Source of the DNA: Methylovirgula sp963708155
Lineage (GTDB): Bacteria > Pseudomonadota > Alphaproteobacteria > Rhizobiales > Beijerinckiaceae
Direction of reading: 5' to 3'
Assembly (NCBI GenBank): GCA_963708155.1
Contig: OY970183.1
Location: 434,001-498,000 of the forward strand
DNA: 64,000 nucleotides
The number at the start of each line of letters is the position of its first letter. Within the stretch, counting starts at the first letter, position 1. Shown here one piece after another: positions 16,416-26,425 of this stretch. The position numbers and the translations under genes were made by a program. The notes under the pieces are model-generated. The model had not been told where the DNA came from. It did no database searches and was given only the letters and a program-made list of their open reading frames with translations.

Positions 16416-17342
16416 TCAGCCGGCCTGGATGCTTTCGCCGACCCGCTCGATCTCCCATTCGAGCCTGATCCCGCTGGTCTCGAAGACGCGGCGACGTACC
16501 TCCTCGCCCAGGGATTCGATGTCCGCCGCGCTCGCCGCGCCACGATTGATCAGGAAATTGCAATGCAGCTCTGACACCTGCGCATCGCCGACGACAAGGC
16601 CGCGACAGCCTGCCGCATCGATCAACTGCCAGGCTTTATGGCCCGGCGGGTTCTTGAAGGTCGAGCCGCCGGTGCGCGTGTTGACGGGCTGGCTTTCCTG
16701 CCGCGACCGCGTGATCTCGGCCATTTCGGCTTCGATCGCGGCGCGCTCGCCCGCCCTTCCCTCGAACAGCGCAGATGTGAAGATGACATCATGCGGGACA
16801 TTGGCATGACGATACGTGAAGCCCATGTCCGCATTGCTGAAGATATGCAGCGTCCCGCTGCGATCGATGCCGCGGCAGGAGACGAGTACGTCCTTCGTCT
16901 CCGCGCCATAAGCGCCCGCGTTCATCCGCAACGCGCCGCCGACGGCGCCGGGAATGCCCCGGTAGAAGGCCAAGCCCGCAATGCCCGCTTCGGCTGCCGT
17001 CGTCGCGAGTTTGACATCGAGGATTCGCGCGCCCGCTTCGACGCGCAATCCATCGACGCTCAGATTGTGGAAGCCCTTGCCGAGCCGGATGACGACGCCC
17101 TTGATGCCGCCGTCGCGCACCAGAAGGTTGGAGCCGACGCCGACGGTCGTAACCGCGATGCCCGGATCGAGCCCCGCGAGAAAATAGGCAAGATCTTCTT
17201 CGTCCGCAGGCGTGAAGAGAACCTGCGCCGCGCCGCCGGTGCGAAACCAGCAGAGATCCGCCATGCGCACATTCGATTCAAGCCGGCCCCGCAGGTCCGG
17301 GGCTGCCCTCTGTAAGGCCGGCGCGAGATCGGGAAAGTTCAT
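16416..17342 (-). CDS. murB: UDP-N-acetylenolpyruvoylglucosamine reductase
   Basis: MurB is the FAD enzyme that reduces UDP-GlcNAc-enolpyruvate to UDP-MurNAc with NADPH. The 308-residue product starts at the ATG overlapping the murC stop (17339-17342). FAD-binding text is WFRTGGAAQVLFTPADEEDL, TVGVGSNLLVRDGGI and GIPGAVGGALRMNAGAYG, followed by GFTYRHANVP. The C-terminal catalytic region is GGSTFKNP (the Ser that protonates the intermediate) and AWQLIDAAGCRG. The end is SGIRLEWEIERVG. In the sequence as given, this frame continues upstream into murC without a stop, producing an apparent fusion that I regard as an artefact. Last gene of the dcw cluster here. Confidence 0.94.
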   Translation of the reverse strand: MNFPDLAPALQRAAPDLRGRLESNVRMADLCWFRTGGAAQVLFTPADEEDLAYFLAGLDPGIAVTTVGVGSNLLVRDGGIKGVVIRLGKGFHNLSVDGLRVEAGARILDVKLATTAAEAGIAGLAFYRGIPGAVGGALRMNAGAYGAETKDVLVSCRGIDRSGTLHIFSNADMGFTYRHANVPHDVIFTSALFEGRAGERAAIEAEMAEITRSRQESQPVNTRTGGSTFKNPPGHKAWQLIDAAGCRGLVVGDAQVSELHCNFLINRGAASAADIESLGEEVRRRVFETSGIRLEWEIERVGESIQAG

Positions 17343-18749
17343 GCGCCGTCGCCGGCGGCCAATTGCCCCGGCAGCGCATAGGCCCATTGGGTGATGTTGC
17401 CGGCGCCGAGAAAGATCACATAGTCGCCCGGCTTGGCCTGGCGTGCGCACAATCTCCGCAATCTGTGCGGGCTGGCCGAGCGCGAGCGCCTGGCGATGGC
17501 CATGCGCCTTCAAAGCCGCGACGAGCGAGTCGCGATCGGCGCCCTCGATCGGCGCCTCGCCCGCGGCGTAGACATCCGCGACGATGACCGTATCGGCATC
17601 GTTGAAGCAGGTCGCGAACTCATTGAACAGCGAATTGAGCCGCGTGTAACGATGCGGCTGAACGATGGCGATGACCTGCCCCTTGGTGGAAGCGCGCGCG
17701 GCGCGCAGCACCGCAGCGATCTCGACCGGATGATGGCCATAGTCATCGAAGATGCGCACGCCCTTCCACTCGCCGGTTGGCGTGAAGCGGCGCTTGACGC
17801 CGCCAAAGCCCGCGAGCGCACTGCGGATCGTGTCGACGCTCATGCCGAGCTGATGCGCCACGGCAATCGCCGCGGTGGCATTGAGCGCATTGTGATGGCC
17901 GGGCATCGGCAGGCCGAGATTCTCGAGTCGCACCTCGCCGCCCGTCTTGCGGTCGTGGATAATGACAGTAAACCGCGACTTGCCGCCGGTAAGATCGACA
18001 TCGACCAGCCGGGCGTCGGCCTGCGGATTCTCGCCATAGGTGATGACCCGCCGGTCCTCGATCTGGCCGACCAGCTCCTGCACTGTCGGATGGTCGAGAC
18101 ACATGACCGCGAATCCATAGAACGGCAGGTTCTCGATGAAGGAGCGGAACGCGCCCTTGATCGCATCGAAGGTCTTGAAATGATCGAGATGCTCGGGATC
18201 GATATTGGTGATGATGGCGATGTCTGCGGGAAGCTTCAGAAATGTGCCGTCGCTTTCGTCGGCCTCGACGACCATCCAATCGCCCGCGCCAAGCCGCGCA
18301 TTGGTGCCATAGGCATTGATGATGCCGCCATTGATGACGGTTGGGTCGAACTTTCCGGCGTCGAGGAGCGTCGCGACAAGCGAGGTGGTCGTTGTCTTGC
18401 CATGCGTGCCGGCAATCGCCACGCATTGCTTGAGCCGCATCAGTTCCGCCAGCATTTCGGCGCGGCGCACGACCGGCAGGCGCTTCTCACGCGCGGCGAC
18501 AAGTTCGGGATTGTCGCGCTTGATCGCGGTCGAGACCACGACAACTTCGGCACCGCCGAGGTTCGCGGCATCATGCCCGATATGGACCGTCGCGCCCTTC
18601 TCGCGCAGGCGCAGGACATTGGCGTTCTCGCTCGTATCCGAACCCTGCACCTTGTAGCCGAGATTGATCAGCACCTCGGCGATGCCGGACATGCCGATGC
18701 CGCCGATGCCGACGAAATGGATGGGGCCGAGTTCGCGCGGAAGCTTCAT
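17339..18749 (-). CDS. murC: UDP-N-acetylmuramate--L-alanine ligase (one frame break)
   Basis: The cytoplasmic Mur ligase that adds L-Ala to UDP-MurNAc using ATP. N-terminal UDP site: HFVGIGGIGMSGIAEVL; ATP loop: AIAGTHGKTTTTSLV; the Mg/substrate region GTFLKLPADIAIITNIDPEHLDH; and the C-terminal domain RIFDDYGHHPVEI and VQPHRYTR. Near 17443 one extra C throws the frame. Removing it restores GDYVIFLGAGNITQWAYALP and a TGA whose last bases overlap the murB ATG. As written, the ORF instead reads on as a 777-residue MurC-MurB chimera. The start overlaps the murG stop by four bases. Confidence 0.93.
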
Positions 18750-19858
18750 TCTTTTTTGTTCCCGAGGGCGATATTGGTCACGAGATCGGCGAGTCTTTTA
18801 GCAGCATCATCGATCCCCGCTTTTTGAGCCGCCGCCGCGCGTGACGCAAGCCCCTGCGGAGTCTGCCGCGCCGCACGCAAGGCCGAAGCGAGCCATTGCG
18901 GGGATGAACTCCGTCTCGCGCACGACTTGCGCGGCGCCCGTCGCGGCCAATTCCTCGGCATTGGCCGCCTGATCCTGATCCAGCGCGTGCGGAAACGGCA
19001 CCAGGATCGACGGCCGGCCGATGACGGCGAGTTCCGACACTGTCGAGGCGCCGGCGCGGGCGATCACCAGCGAGGCCGCGGCGACACGGGCCGGAAGATC
19101 GGAAAAAAACGGCAGCACTTCGGCAGCGACCGCCAAGCTCCTGATAGGACTTGGTGACGCGCGCCTGATCTTCGCCGCGTGCCTGCTGCACAACGCGAAG
19201 GCCAACGCGCTCCTGCGGCGACAGAAGTGCAATGGCGGGCGGCACGATATCGGCCATGACGCGCGCGCCCTGCGAGCCGCCGGTGACGAGCAGATCGAAC
19301 GTGCCATCATCGGGCACGCGGTAAGGCGTTTTCGCCGCGGCTCAGCACGCTCGGCCGCACCGGATTGCCGGTGTGATAGGTCTGCGCCTTGATTCCGCTG
19401 CCGAGCCCTTTCAGCGTCGGAAAGCCATGCGCGACGGCATCGACGCGCGCGGCGAGAAAGCGGTTGGCGCGGCCCATCACCGCATTTTGCTCGTGCAGAA
19501 TGGTCGGGACGCGCAAGAGCGTCGCGGCGAAAACGGGCGGCACGCTCGGATAGCCGCCGAAGCCGACCACGGCCGCTGGCCGCTTGCGTCCGATCAGCCA
19601 GAGCGCGGCGACAGTGCCGGCGAGCAGCGTGAACACGGCCTTTGCGCGGGCGACGCGCGAGCCGCCGCTCGGCGTGGCGGAAGGGATCGACATGCACAGC
19701 CCGCGCGGAAAAATCGCCGTCATATTTTTTGCCGCGCGGCATCGGTGACGAGTTCGACAGCGATACCCCGGGCCGATAAGTTCCTTCGCCAGTGCTTCGG
19801 CAGGAAAAAGATGACCGCCGGTCCCCCCCGCCGCGACCAGAACCGGGCCGAGAGTCAT
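18746..19858 (-). CDS. murG: MurG lipid II-forming GlcNAc transferase (several frame breaks)
   Basis: MurG adds GlcNAc to lipid I at the inner face of the membrane, making lipid II. Conserved blocks, in order over three frames: VLVAAGGTGGHLFPAEALA, VVGFGGYPSVPPVFAA, PTILHEQNAVMGRANRFLA, LLVTGGSQGARV, and VIARAGASTVSELAVIGRPSILVPFPHA. The last is the UDP-GlcNAc binding region and is followed by DQDQAANAEELA. The end is a basic ALGNKKE tail overlapping murC. Breaks are needed in the 19690-19770 region (probably several), near 19320, near 19140 and near 18900. The product would be about 370 residues when repaired. Identity is certain from the blocks; the exact protein sequence is not readable. 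Confidence 0.88.
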
Positions 19859-20995
19859 ACCGGCTCCGCCTCGACCGTGCGGAAGACAACTTCGGAGCGC
19901 GGCCGCTTGCGCATGACGGCGATCATGAAGCCCATGCCGAGTGCCAGCGAGATGAGCGAGGAGCCGCCGTAGGAGATGAAGGGCAATGTCATGCCCTTCG
20001 CCGGCATCAGATGCAGGTTGACCGCCATGTTGATCGCGCTCTGGATGCCGAACAGCATGACAAGGCCGGAGCCCGCCAGCCGGCAGAAATGATCCTCATT
20101 GCGCGACGCGATCGCGAGGCCGCGCACGACGATGAACATGAAGACGGACACGATCACGAGACAGGCGATGATGCCGAATTCCTCCGCGGTGACGGCGAAG
20201 ATGAAGTCGGTATGCGCGTCGGGCAGAACGCGCTTGAGCGTGCCTTCGCCCGGGCCTTTGCCCGTCCAGCCACCGGCATAAAAGCTCTGCAGGGCGGTAT
20301 CGACCTGGAACGTATCGGCGACGCCACCCGTGGCGCTGGGATCGATGAATTTCAAAATGCGGGCGCGCACATGCGGTACGAATTTATAGGCAAGCATAAC
20401 GCCGCCCATGCCAATGCCGCCGACGCCGAAGACCCAGACCCACCGCAACCCGGCGATGAAGAACAGGCCAACCCAGACCAGCGAAACAAGCATTGTCTGG
20501 CCGAAATCCGGCTCGCAGGATGAGCGGGATGATCGTCGCCGGCAGCAGCAGCAGCGCGATGAGATTGCCCGGCAGCCGGTCGCGGCCGCCTTCGGCGAAG
20601 GCCCAGGCGGCGAGGACGACGAAGCAGGGCTTCATGAATTCCGACGGCTGGATGCCGAAAATCCAGCGCCGCGCGCCCTTCACCTCCGCGCCGAAGAGCA
20701 GCGCCGCGAAGATCAACGCCATCGAAATAATGAAAAGGATGAGCGCGGCGCGGCGCACATGCCGGGGCGAGAGCAGCGAGGCGGCGAAGAAGACAGCCAG
20801 CGAGGGGACGAGGAACATCACCTGCTTATTGACGAAATGAAACGTCGGCAGGCCGAGCCGCTCGGCGACCGGCGGGCTCGCCGCCATCGTCAGGACAAGG
20901 CCGAAGATGACAAGTGCACCGAGCGCGGCGAGCAGCCAGCGATCAACGGTCCACCACCAGTTCGCCAGGGTCGAGCGTTCGACGCGCGAGACCAT
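19855..20995 (-). CDS. ftsW: FtsW septal peptidoglycan polymerase / SEDS protein (one frame break)
   Basis: A ten-helix SEDS-family membrane protein that polymerises septal glycan with its partner PBP3 (FtsI, encoded in the same cluster). Signature text: FHFVNKQVMFLVPSLAVFFAAS, KGARRWIFGIQPSEFMKP, DAHTDFIFAVTAEEFGI, and MPAKGMTLPFISYGGSSLISLA near the end. One extra G near 20517 splits the gene. Without it the join reads LILQPDFGQTMLVSLVW, containing the conserved PDFGQ motif. The start is 12 bases after the murD stop, and the end overlaps murG by four bases. The C-terminal basic tail is cytoplasmic. Confidence 0.92.
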
Positions 20996-21007
20996 GATCC
21001 AACCCCC

Positions 21008-22403
21008 TTAGGCTTTCGGCGGCTCCGCGAGCTTGGCCAGAACAACCTCCCGAAACTTGTCGCCGCGCTTCTCGAAATTCGGGAATTGATCGAACGAGGC
21101 GCAGGCGGGCGAGAGCAGGACGATGGGGGAAGGCGTCGTGCTCGCCTCCGCATCCCGAGTCGCACTATCGACCGCGCGTTCGATCGTGCCGCAAAATTCA
21201 TAAGGAATCGCTTCGCCGATGACCTTGGCGAAGGGTTCGGCCGCCTCGCCGATGAGGTACGCTTTGGCCACTCTGGGGAAGAGCGGCATCAGCGGCCCGA
21301 TACCCCCCTCCTTGGCCCGCCCGCCGAGGATCCAGTAGATGTCATCGAGGCTCTGCAGCGCCTTTTCGGCGGCGTCGGCGTTGGTCGCCTTTGAATCGTT
21401 GATGTAGAGCACCTTTCCGCGCCGGCCGATCTCCTCCATCCGGTGCGCGAGGCCCGGGAAAGTCCGCAGGCCCTTCTGGACAAGCTCAAGCTCGTATCCA
21501 TGCGCGCCCAGGGCCGCAACCGCCGCGGCGGCATTCTGGCCATTGTGGGTGCCGCGCAGCGACGGGATGCCGGCAAGATCGGCGATCGGACTGGCTTGGC
21601 CTGCGGTCTTGCGGACGAGGCGCGTCCCGTCCAGCACGATGCCATCGGGAATCGCCGGATGAAGGATGGAGATCGGGACAATTGTCCGCCCCTGCCGCCG
21701 CAGCTTCTGGGCAATGCCGGCGCAGATGTCGTCATCGACGCCAATGATGGCGACATCGGCCTTGGCGACGAGCCGTTCCTTGATCTCGGCATAATGCTCC
21801 ATCGTCCCGTGACGATCGAGATGATCGACGGTGATATTGAGCAAGACACCAAAAGACGGGTTCAGCGAGGGCGCGAGATCGATCTGGAACGACGAGCACT
21901 CGACCACATGGACACGGCCCTTGCCGGGCGGGTTGAGCGCCAGGATCGGCGTGCCGATATTGCCGCCGACTTCCACCTCGTAACCAAAAGTTTGGTAAAG
22001 GTGCGCAACGAGTGCCGTCGTGGTCGATTTGCCATTGGTGCCGGTGATGGCGACGAGCAATGCATCCGGCGCGATATGGGCGCGCTCGCGACACGAAAAG
22101 CTCGATATCGCCGATGATCTCGACACCGGCCGCCTGTGCCTTGACGACGACCCAATGCGGATAGGGATGGGTCAGCGGCACGCCCGGCGCAAGGATGAGC
22201 GAATCGTATCCGGTGAGATCGGCCGTCACGAGGTCTTCGAGCTTGAGGCCGAGCGCGGCAGCCTTCTCGCGGCCGGGACGATGATCGTCCCAGACGACGA
22301 CATCGGCACCGCCGGCGGCGAGCGCCTGCGCGCTCACAAGGCCGGAGGCTCCAAGACCGAAGACGGCGACACGCTTGCCGGCGAAAGAGGTAACGGGCGT
22401 CAT
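21008..22403 (-). CDS. murD: UDP-N-acetylmuramoyl-L-alanine--D-glutamate ligase (one frame break)
   Basis: The Mur ligase adding D-Glu to UDP-MurNAc-L-Ala. N-terminal Rossmann-like text is KRVAVFGLGASGLVSAQALA, the ATP loop is AITGTNGKSTTTALVAH, the central domain has LNITVDHLDRHGTMEHY, and the C-terminal domain has YINDSKATNADAAEKAL and VVLLSPACASFDQFPNF-like text. One extra T near 22093 breaks the frame between GDIELF and RERAHIAPDAL; deleting it restores the reading. The repaired length is about 464 residues, normal for MurD. The start shares one base with the mraY stop (TAATG type). Confidence 0.93.
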
Positions 22404-23482
22404 TATCTCAGCTTCAGGGTGGACAGGCCGACGAGGGCGAGCACGAAGGCGATGATCCAGAACCGCACCACGACTTGCGGCTCGGACCAGCCGAGCTGCT
22501 CGAAGTGATGATGGATTGGCGCCATTTTGAACACGCGCTTGCCGGTCAGTTTGAACGATATGACCTGGACGATAACCGACAAAGCCTCAACCACAAAAAG
22601 GCCGCCGACGATGGCAAGGACGATCTCGTGTTTCACCGCGACCGCGACAGTGCCAAGCAGTCCGCCGAGCGCGAGCGAGCCCGTATCGCCCATGAAGATC
22701 TGCGCCGGCGGCGCGTTGAACCACAGAAAACCGAGGCCCGCGCCGATCAAGGCGCCGCAGACGACGGCAAGCTCGCCGGTGCCGGGCACATAATTGACGC
22801 GCAGGTATTCCGAATAGATCGCGTTGCCGACGACATAGGCGATGATGCCGAAGGCCGCGGCCGCGATCATCACCGGCACGATGGCGAGGCCGTCGAGCCC
22901 ATCGGTAAGATTTACCGCATTGCCAGCGCCAACGATGATCAGCGGCGCGAAGATCAGGAAGAAATAGCCGAGGTCGACGACATAGCCCTTGATCGCCGGC
23001 AGTGCCAGCTCGGTCGTATGCGCGGCGCCGACCTTCATCATCGCGAAACAGGCGACGAGCGCGATGGCGCCTTCGAGCGCGAGCCGCAGCCTGCCGGAAA
23101 AGCCCTTGTGCGTCTGCTTCGTGACCTTGAGATAATCGTCATAGAAGCCGATGAGGCCGAAGCCGACGGTGACAAGCAGGACGATCCAGACATAGCGGCT
23201 CTCGAGATTGGCCCAGAGCAAGGTCGAAACGATAAGGCCGGAGAGGATCATCAGCCCGCCCATGGTCGGCGTGCCTTTTTTGCTCAGATGCGATTGCGGA
23301 CCGTCCTCGCGGATCGGCTGGCCCTTGCCCTGCTTGAGCCGTAGGGCCGCGATCGTACTCGGCCCGAAGAAGAAGACGAAGAAGAGCGCCGTCGCCGTCG
23401 CGCCCGCCGTGCGGAACGTGATGTAGCGGAACAGATTCAGCGGGCTGAAAATATGCGTGAAACTTGCGAGCCAGAACAGCAT
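22403..23482 (-). CDS. mraY: phospho-N-acetylmuramoyl-pentapeptide transferase
   Basis: MraY transfers phospho-MurNAc-pentapeptide to undecaprenyl phosphate, forming lipid I. The 359-residue polytopic protein is intact. Active-site loops: KKGTPTMGGLMIL (first cytoplasmic loop), the aspartate pair in GFYDDYLKVTK, GAGNAVNLTDGLDGLA, and the C-terminal MAPIHHHFEQLGWSE histidine motif. About ten membrane segments are evident. It is one of the few mur genes in the cluster that needs no frame correction, which anchors the cluster assignment. Confidence 0.96.
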   Translation of the reverse strand: MLFWLASFTHIFSPLNLFRYITFRTAGATATALFFVFFFGPSTIAALRLKQGKGQPIREDGPQSHLSKKGTPTMGGLMILSGLIVSTLLWANLESRYVWIVLLVTVGFGLIGFYDDYLKVTKQTHKGFSGRLRLALEGAIALVACFAMMKVGAAHTTELALPAIKGYVVDLGYFFLIFAPLIIVGAGNAVNLTDGLDGLAIVPVMIAAAAFGIIAYVVGNAIYSEYLRVNYVPGTGELAVVCGALIGAGLGFLWFNAPPAQIFMGDTGSLALGGLLGTVAVAVKHEIVLAIVGGLFVVEALSVIVQVISFKLTGKRVFKMAPIHHHFEQLGWSEPQVVVRFWIIAFVLALVGLSTLKLR

Positions 23483-23491
23483 TCTGAAATC

Positions 23492-24967
23492 CTATTGGGC
23501 GCCGGATTCGGCGGAATAACGGCCTTTGAGCGCCGCGACGATGGCGCTCATGCGGCTGGCGTTCGAGCCCTTGACGATGACGAGATCGCCGGCGCGGACA
23601 GCGGCGAGAACAATGTCTTCCAGCTCCGCCGCACTGTCGCGCCAGGCGCCCTGGCGTTCTATCGGCAGCGCGTCGAAAAGATGCTTCATCAGCGGGCCTG
23701 CGGCGAAAACGAGATCAATGTTGTTATTGGCAACGTCGCGCTTGAGCGCGGCGTGAAGTTCCGCACCCTGCGAACCAAGTTCCAGCATATCACCGAGAAC
23801 GGCGATGCGCCGCCCTGCGGGGAGGCTACCAACAAGCGCCAGAGCGCGCGCCGACCGAAGCCGGATTGGCATTATAGCTTTCGTCGAGCAAGGTGAAGGG
23901 GCCGCCGTCGACGCTCAGCTCGAAGCGCCGCCCGCGGCCCGCGGGAACCTCGAAACTCGCCAGGGCACTCGGCAGCCTGTCCCAGATCGAGCCCGAAGGC
24001 CTGCGCCGCAAGCAGGACGGCAAGCGAATTGAGCGCGACGTGCCTGCCCGGCGCGCCAAGACGATAAATCAGATCGCGGCCCGCGACACGCGCGGTGACG
24101 ATGGCATAGGTCTCATGCGTCTCGACATCGATGAGGCGCGCATCGGCCTGCGGCGCGGCACCGAACGTTGCGATGTGTCCGGCCCCGGCGGCGCGCGCGG
24201 CGGCATCGAGCCGCTCGTAATGCGCAATATCGGCATTGACGATCGCGACGCCGCCCGGCACGAGGCCCGAAAAAATCTCCGCCTTGGCGTCGGCGATGCC
24301 CTCGACGGAATCGAAGAATTCGAGATGCACCGGCGCGACCGTGGTGATGATCGCCACATGCGGCCGCGCGAGCGCCGTCAACGGCGTGATTTCGCCCGCA
24401 TGGTTCATGCCGATCTCGATGACGCCGAAAGCGAGTCTCGCGGGGCATCCGCGCCAGAGTCAGCGGCACGCCCCAATGGTTGTTGTAGGACGCGACGGAG
24501 GCGTGCGTTGCGCCAGCTTGCGAGAGCACATGCCGCAGAGCCTCTTTCGTCGTCGTCTTGCCGACCGAGCCGGTAACGGCGACGATCCGCGCCGCCGTGC
24601 GCACGCGCGCTGCAGCAGCCAGTCCTTCAAGAGCGTGCAGAACATCATGAACGACGTAGAGCGGCCCGGCGCCCTTCAGGATGTCGGCATGATCTTCATC
24701 GACGACCGCGGCCGCCGCGCCTTTGTCGAAAGCTGCGGCGACATGATCATGTCCGTCGCTGCGCTCGCCCTTGATCGCGAAGAAGAGATCGCCCGGCATC
24801 AGCGTGCGCGTATCGATCGAAATACCGAAGACGGGCTGCGGCAACGGCCCGCTGAGCCGCGCGCGCAGGGGCGCGAATAGCGCCAGCGGCGTCCACAAAG
24901 GCTCGACATAAGGCTCGGTCGCGAGCGGATTTCCTTGGGGATTTTCCTGCGACATGTCCAGATTCAT
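23492..24967 (-). CDS. murF: UDP-MurNAc-tripeptide--D-alanyl-D-alanine ligase (frame breaks)
   Basis: MurF adds the D-Ala-D-Ala dipeptide to complete the UDP-MurNAc-pentapeptide. N-terminal text is FGISIDTRTLMPGDLFFAIKGERSDGHD, the ATP loop is IVAVTGSVGKTTTKEALRH, followed by SYNNHWGVPLTLARMP. The central region MNHAGEITPLTALARPHVAI is in a second frame. Then come TLLDESYNANPASV and AVLGDMLELGSQGAELH in another. Breaks lie near 24440, 23950 and 23865. The start overlaps the murE stop by four bases. The stop is nine bases before mraY. Repaired length would be about 490 residues, normal for the family. Confidence 0.91.
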
Positions 24968-26425
24968 GCCGCGAAAACTCCCAATGCTGCGCGTATGCTC
25001 TCTTGATCGGAAAACGGCAGTACTCTGTCACCGATGATCTGGCCGGTTTCATGGCCTTTACCGGCAACGAGCAGGACGTCGCCCTCACCGAGCCGGGCGA
25101 CACCGGCCGCGATCGCCTGTCCCCGGTCGCCGATCTCCTCGACTTTGGCACCGGAGACAGCGCGCGCGCCGGCGAGAATTTCAGCTCGGATCTGCGCCGG
25201 ATTTTCCGAGCGCGGATTGTCATCGGTCACGATCACGTCGTCGGCGAGCCGCGCCGCCAGTTCGCCCATGATCGGCCTTTTGCCCTTGTCGCGGTCGCCG
25301 CCGCAACCGAAGACGACGACGAGTTTGCGCCGCGCCAGTGGCCGGAGGGTCCGCAACACATTGTCGAGCGCATCGGGCTTATGGGCGTAATCGACGAAGA
25401 TCGGCGCCCCGTCACGGCGGCCGATGAGTTCGAGCCGCCCTGAAGCGCCTTGCAGATTTTCCAGCGCCGCGAAGACCCGCTCGGGCGCACCGCCAGTCGC
25501 GAGAGCCAGCCCTGCGGCGACAAGCGCATTCTGAACCTGAAAATCGCCCGCCAGCGGCAGATGCACGGAATAGGTTCTGCCGGCATGTTCCAACGTAAGC
25601 GCGGTGGCGAAATTTTCCGGCGCAGCGCGCAACAGCTCGATGGCTTCGCCTTTTCGCCCGACCGTGAAGAGGCGCAGGCCACGCGCGGCGCAGGCCGCGA
25701 TCGACTTTCTCCGCGACATCGTTATCGGCCTCGATCACCGCCCCCTGCCCAGGCGCGAGCAGCGTATCGAACAGGCGCAGCTTCGCCGCGAGGTAAGAGT
25801 CCATGTCGGGATGATAATCGAGATGATCGCGCGACAGATTGGTGAAGGCGCCGGCGCAGAGACGCACGCCATCGAGGCGGCGCTGATCGAGCCCATGCGA
25901 CGAGGCCTCGAAAGCGAGATGCGTGACGCCATCCTGCGCCAGCTCATCGAGCGTCTTGTGCAGCGAGATCGGGTCCGGCGTCGTCAGCGAGCCATAGACT
26001 TCGCCGGAGGGTGCGACGAGGCCGATAGTGCCCAGCGAGGCAGCGCGATGGCCGAGCGCGAGCCAGATCTGCCGGGTAAACGCTGCGACCGAGCTTTTGC
26101 CGCTGGTGCCAGTGATCGCGACGATCGTCTCCGGCTGCTGAGGATAGAAACGCGCCGCGGCGAGCGCCAGCGCCCGGCGTGCATCCGGCACTTCAATGAA
26201 AACCGCTGGCGCAACGTCAATAGCGTGCTGGCCGATGACCGCGACCGCGCCACGCGCCACGGCTTGCGCCGCGAAGCCAGCGCCGTCAGCCTTGCTGCCG
26301 GCTAAGGCGAAAAAGGCAAAGTTCGCGCCCACGGTGCGGCTATCGGCGCTAAGACCGGAGATCTCCCGCGCCGCCAGGGGCTCGGCGAGCGACGCCTCCG
26401 GCAGGAGATCGCCCAGGCGCATCAA
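24964..26425 (-). CDS. murE: UDP-MurNAc-dipeptide--meso-diaminopimelate ligase (one frame break)
   Basis: MurE adds the third residue of the stem peptide. The ATP loop is IVAITGTSGKSSVAAFTRQ, the substrate region is SLTTPDPISLHKTL, then ASSHGLDQRRLDG and NLSRDHLDYHPDMDSY. The C-terminal domain carries TDDNPRSENP, whose DNPR motif marks meso-diaminopimelate rather than lysine specificity. One extra G near 25713 separates DNDVAEKV from IAACAARGLRLF; deleting it restores the frame. Both ends overlap neighbours (ftsI and murF) by four bases. Confidence 0.93.
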
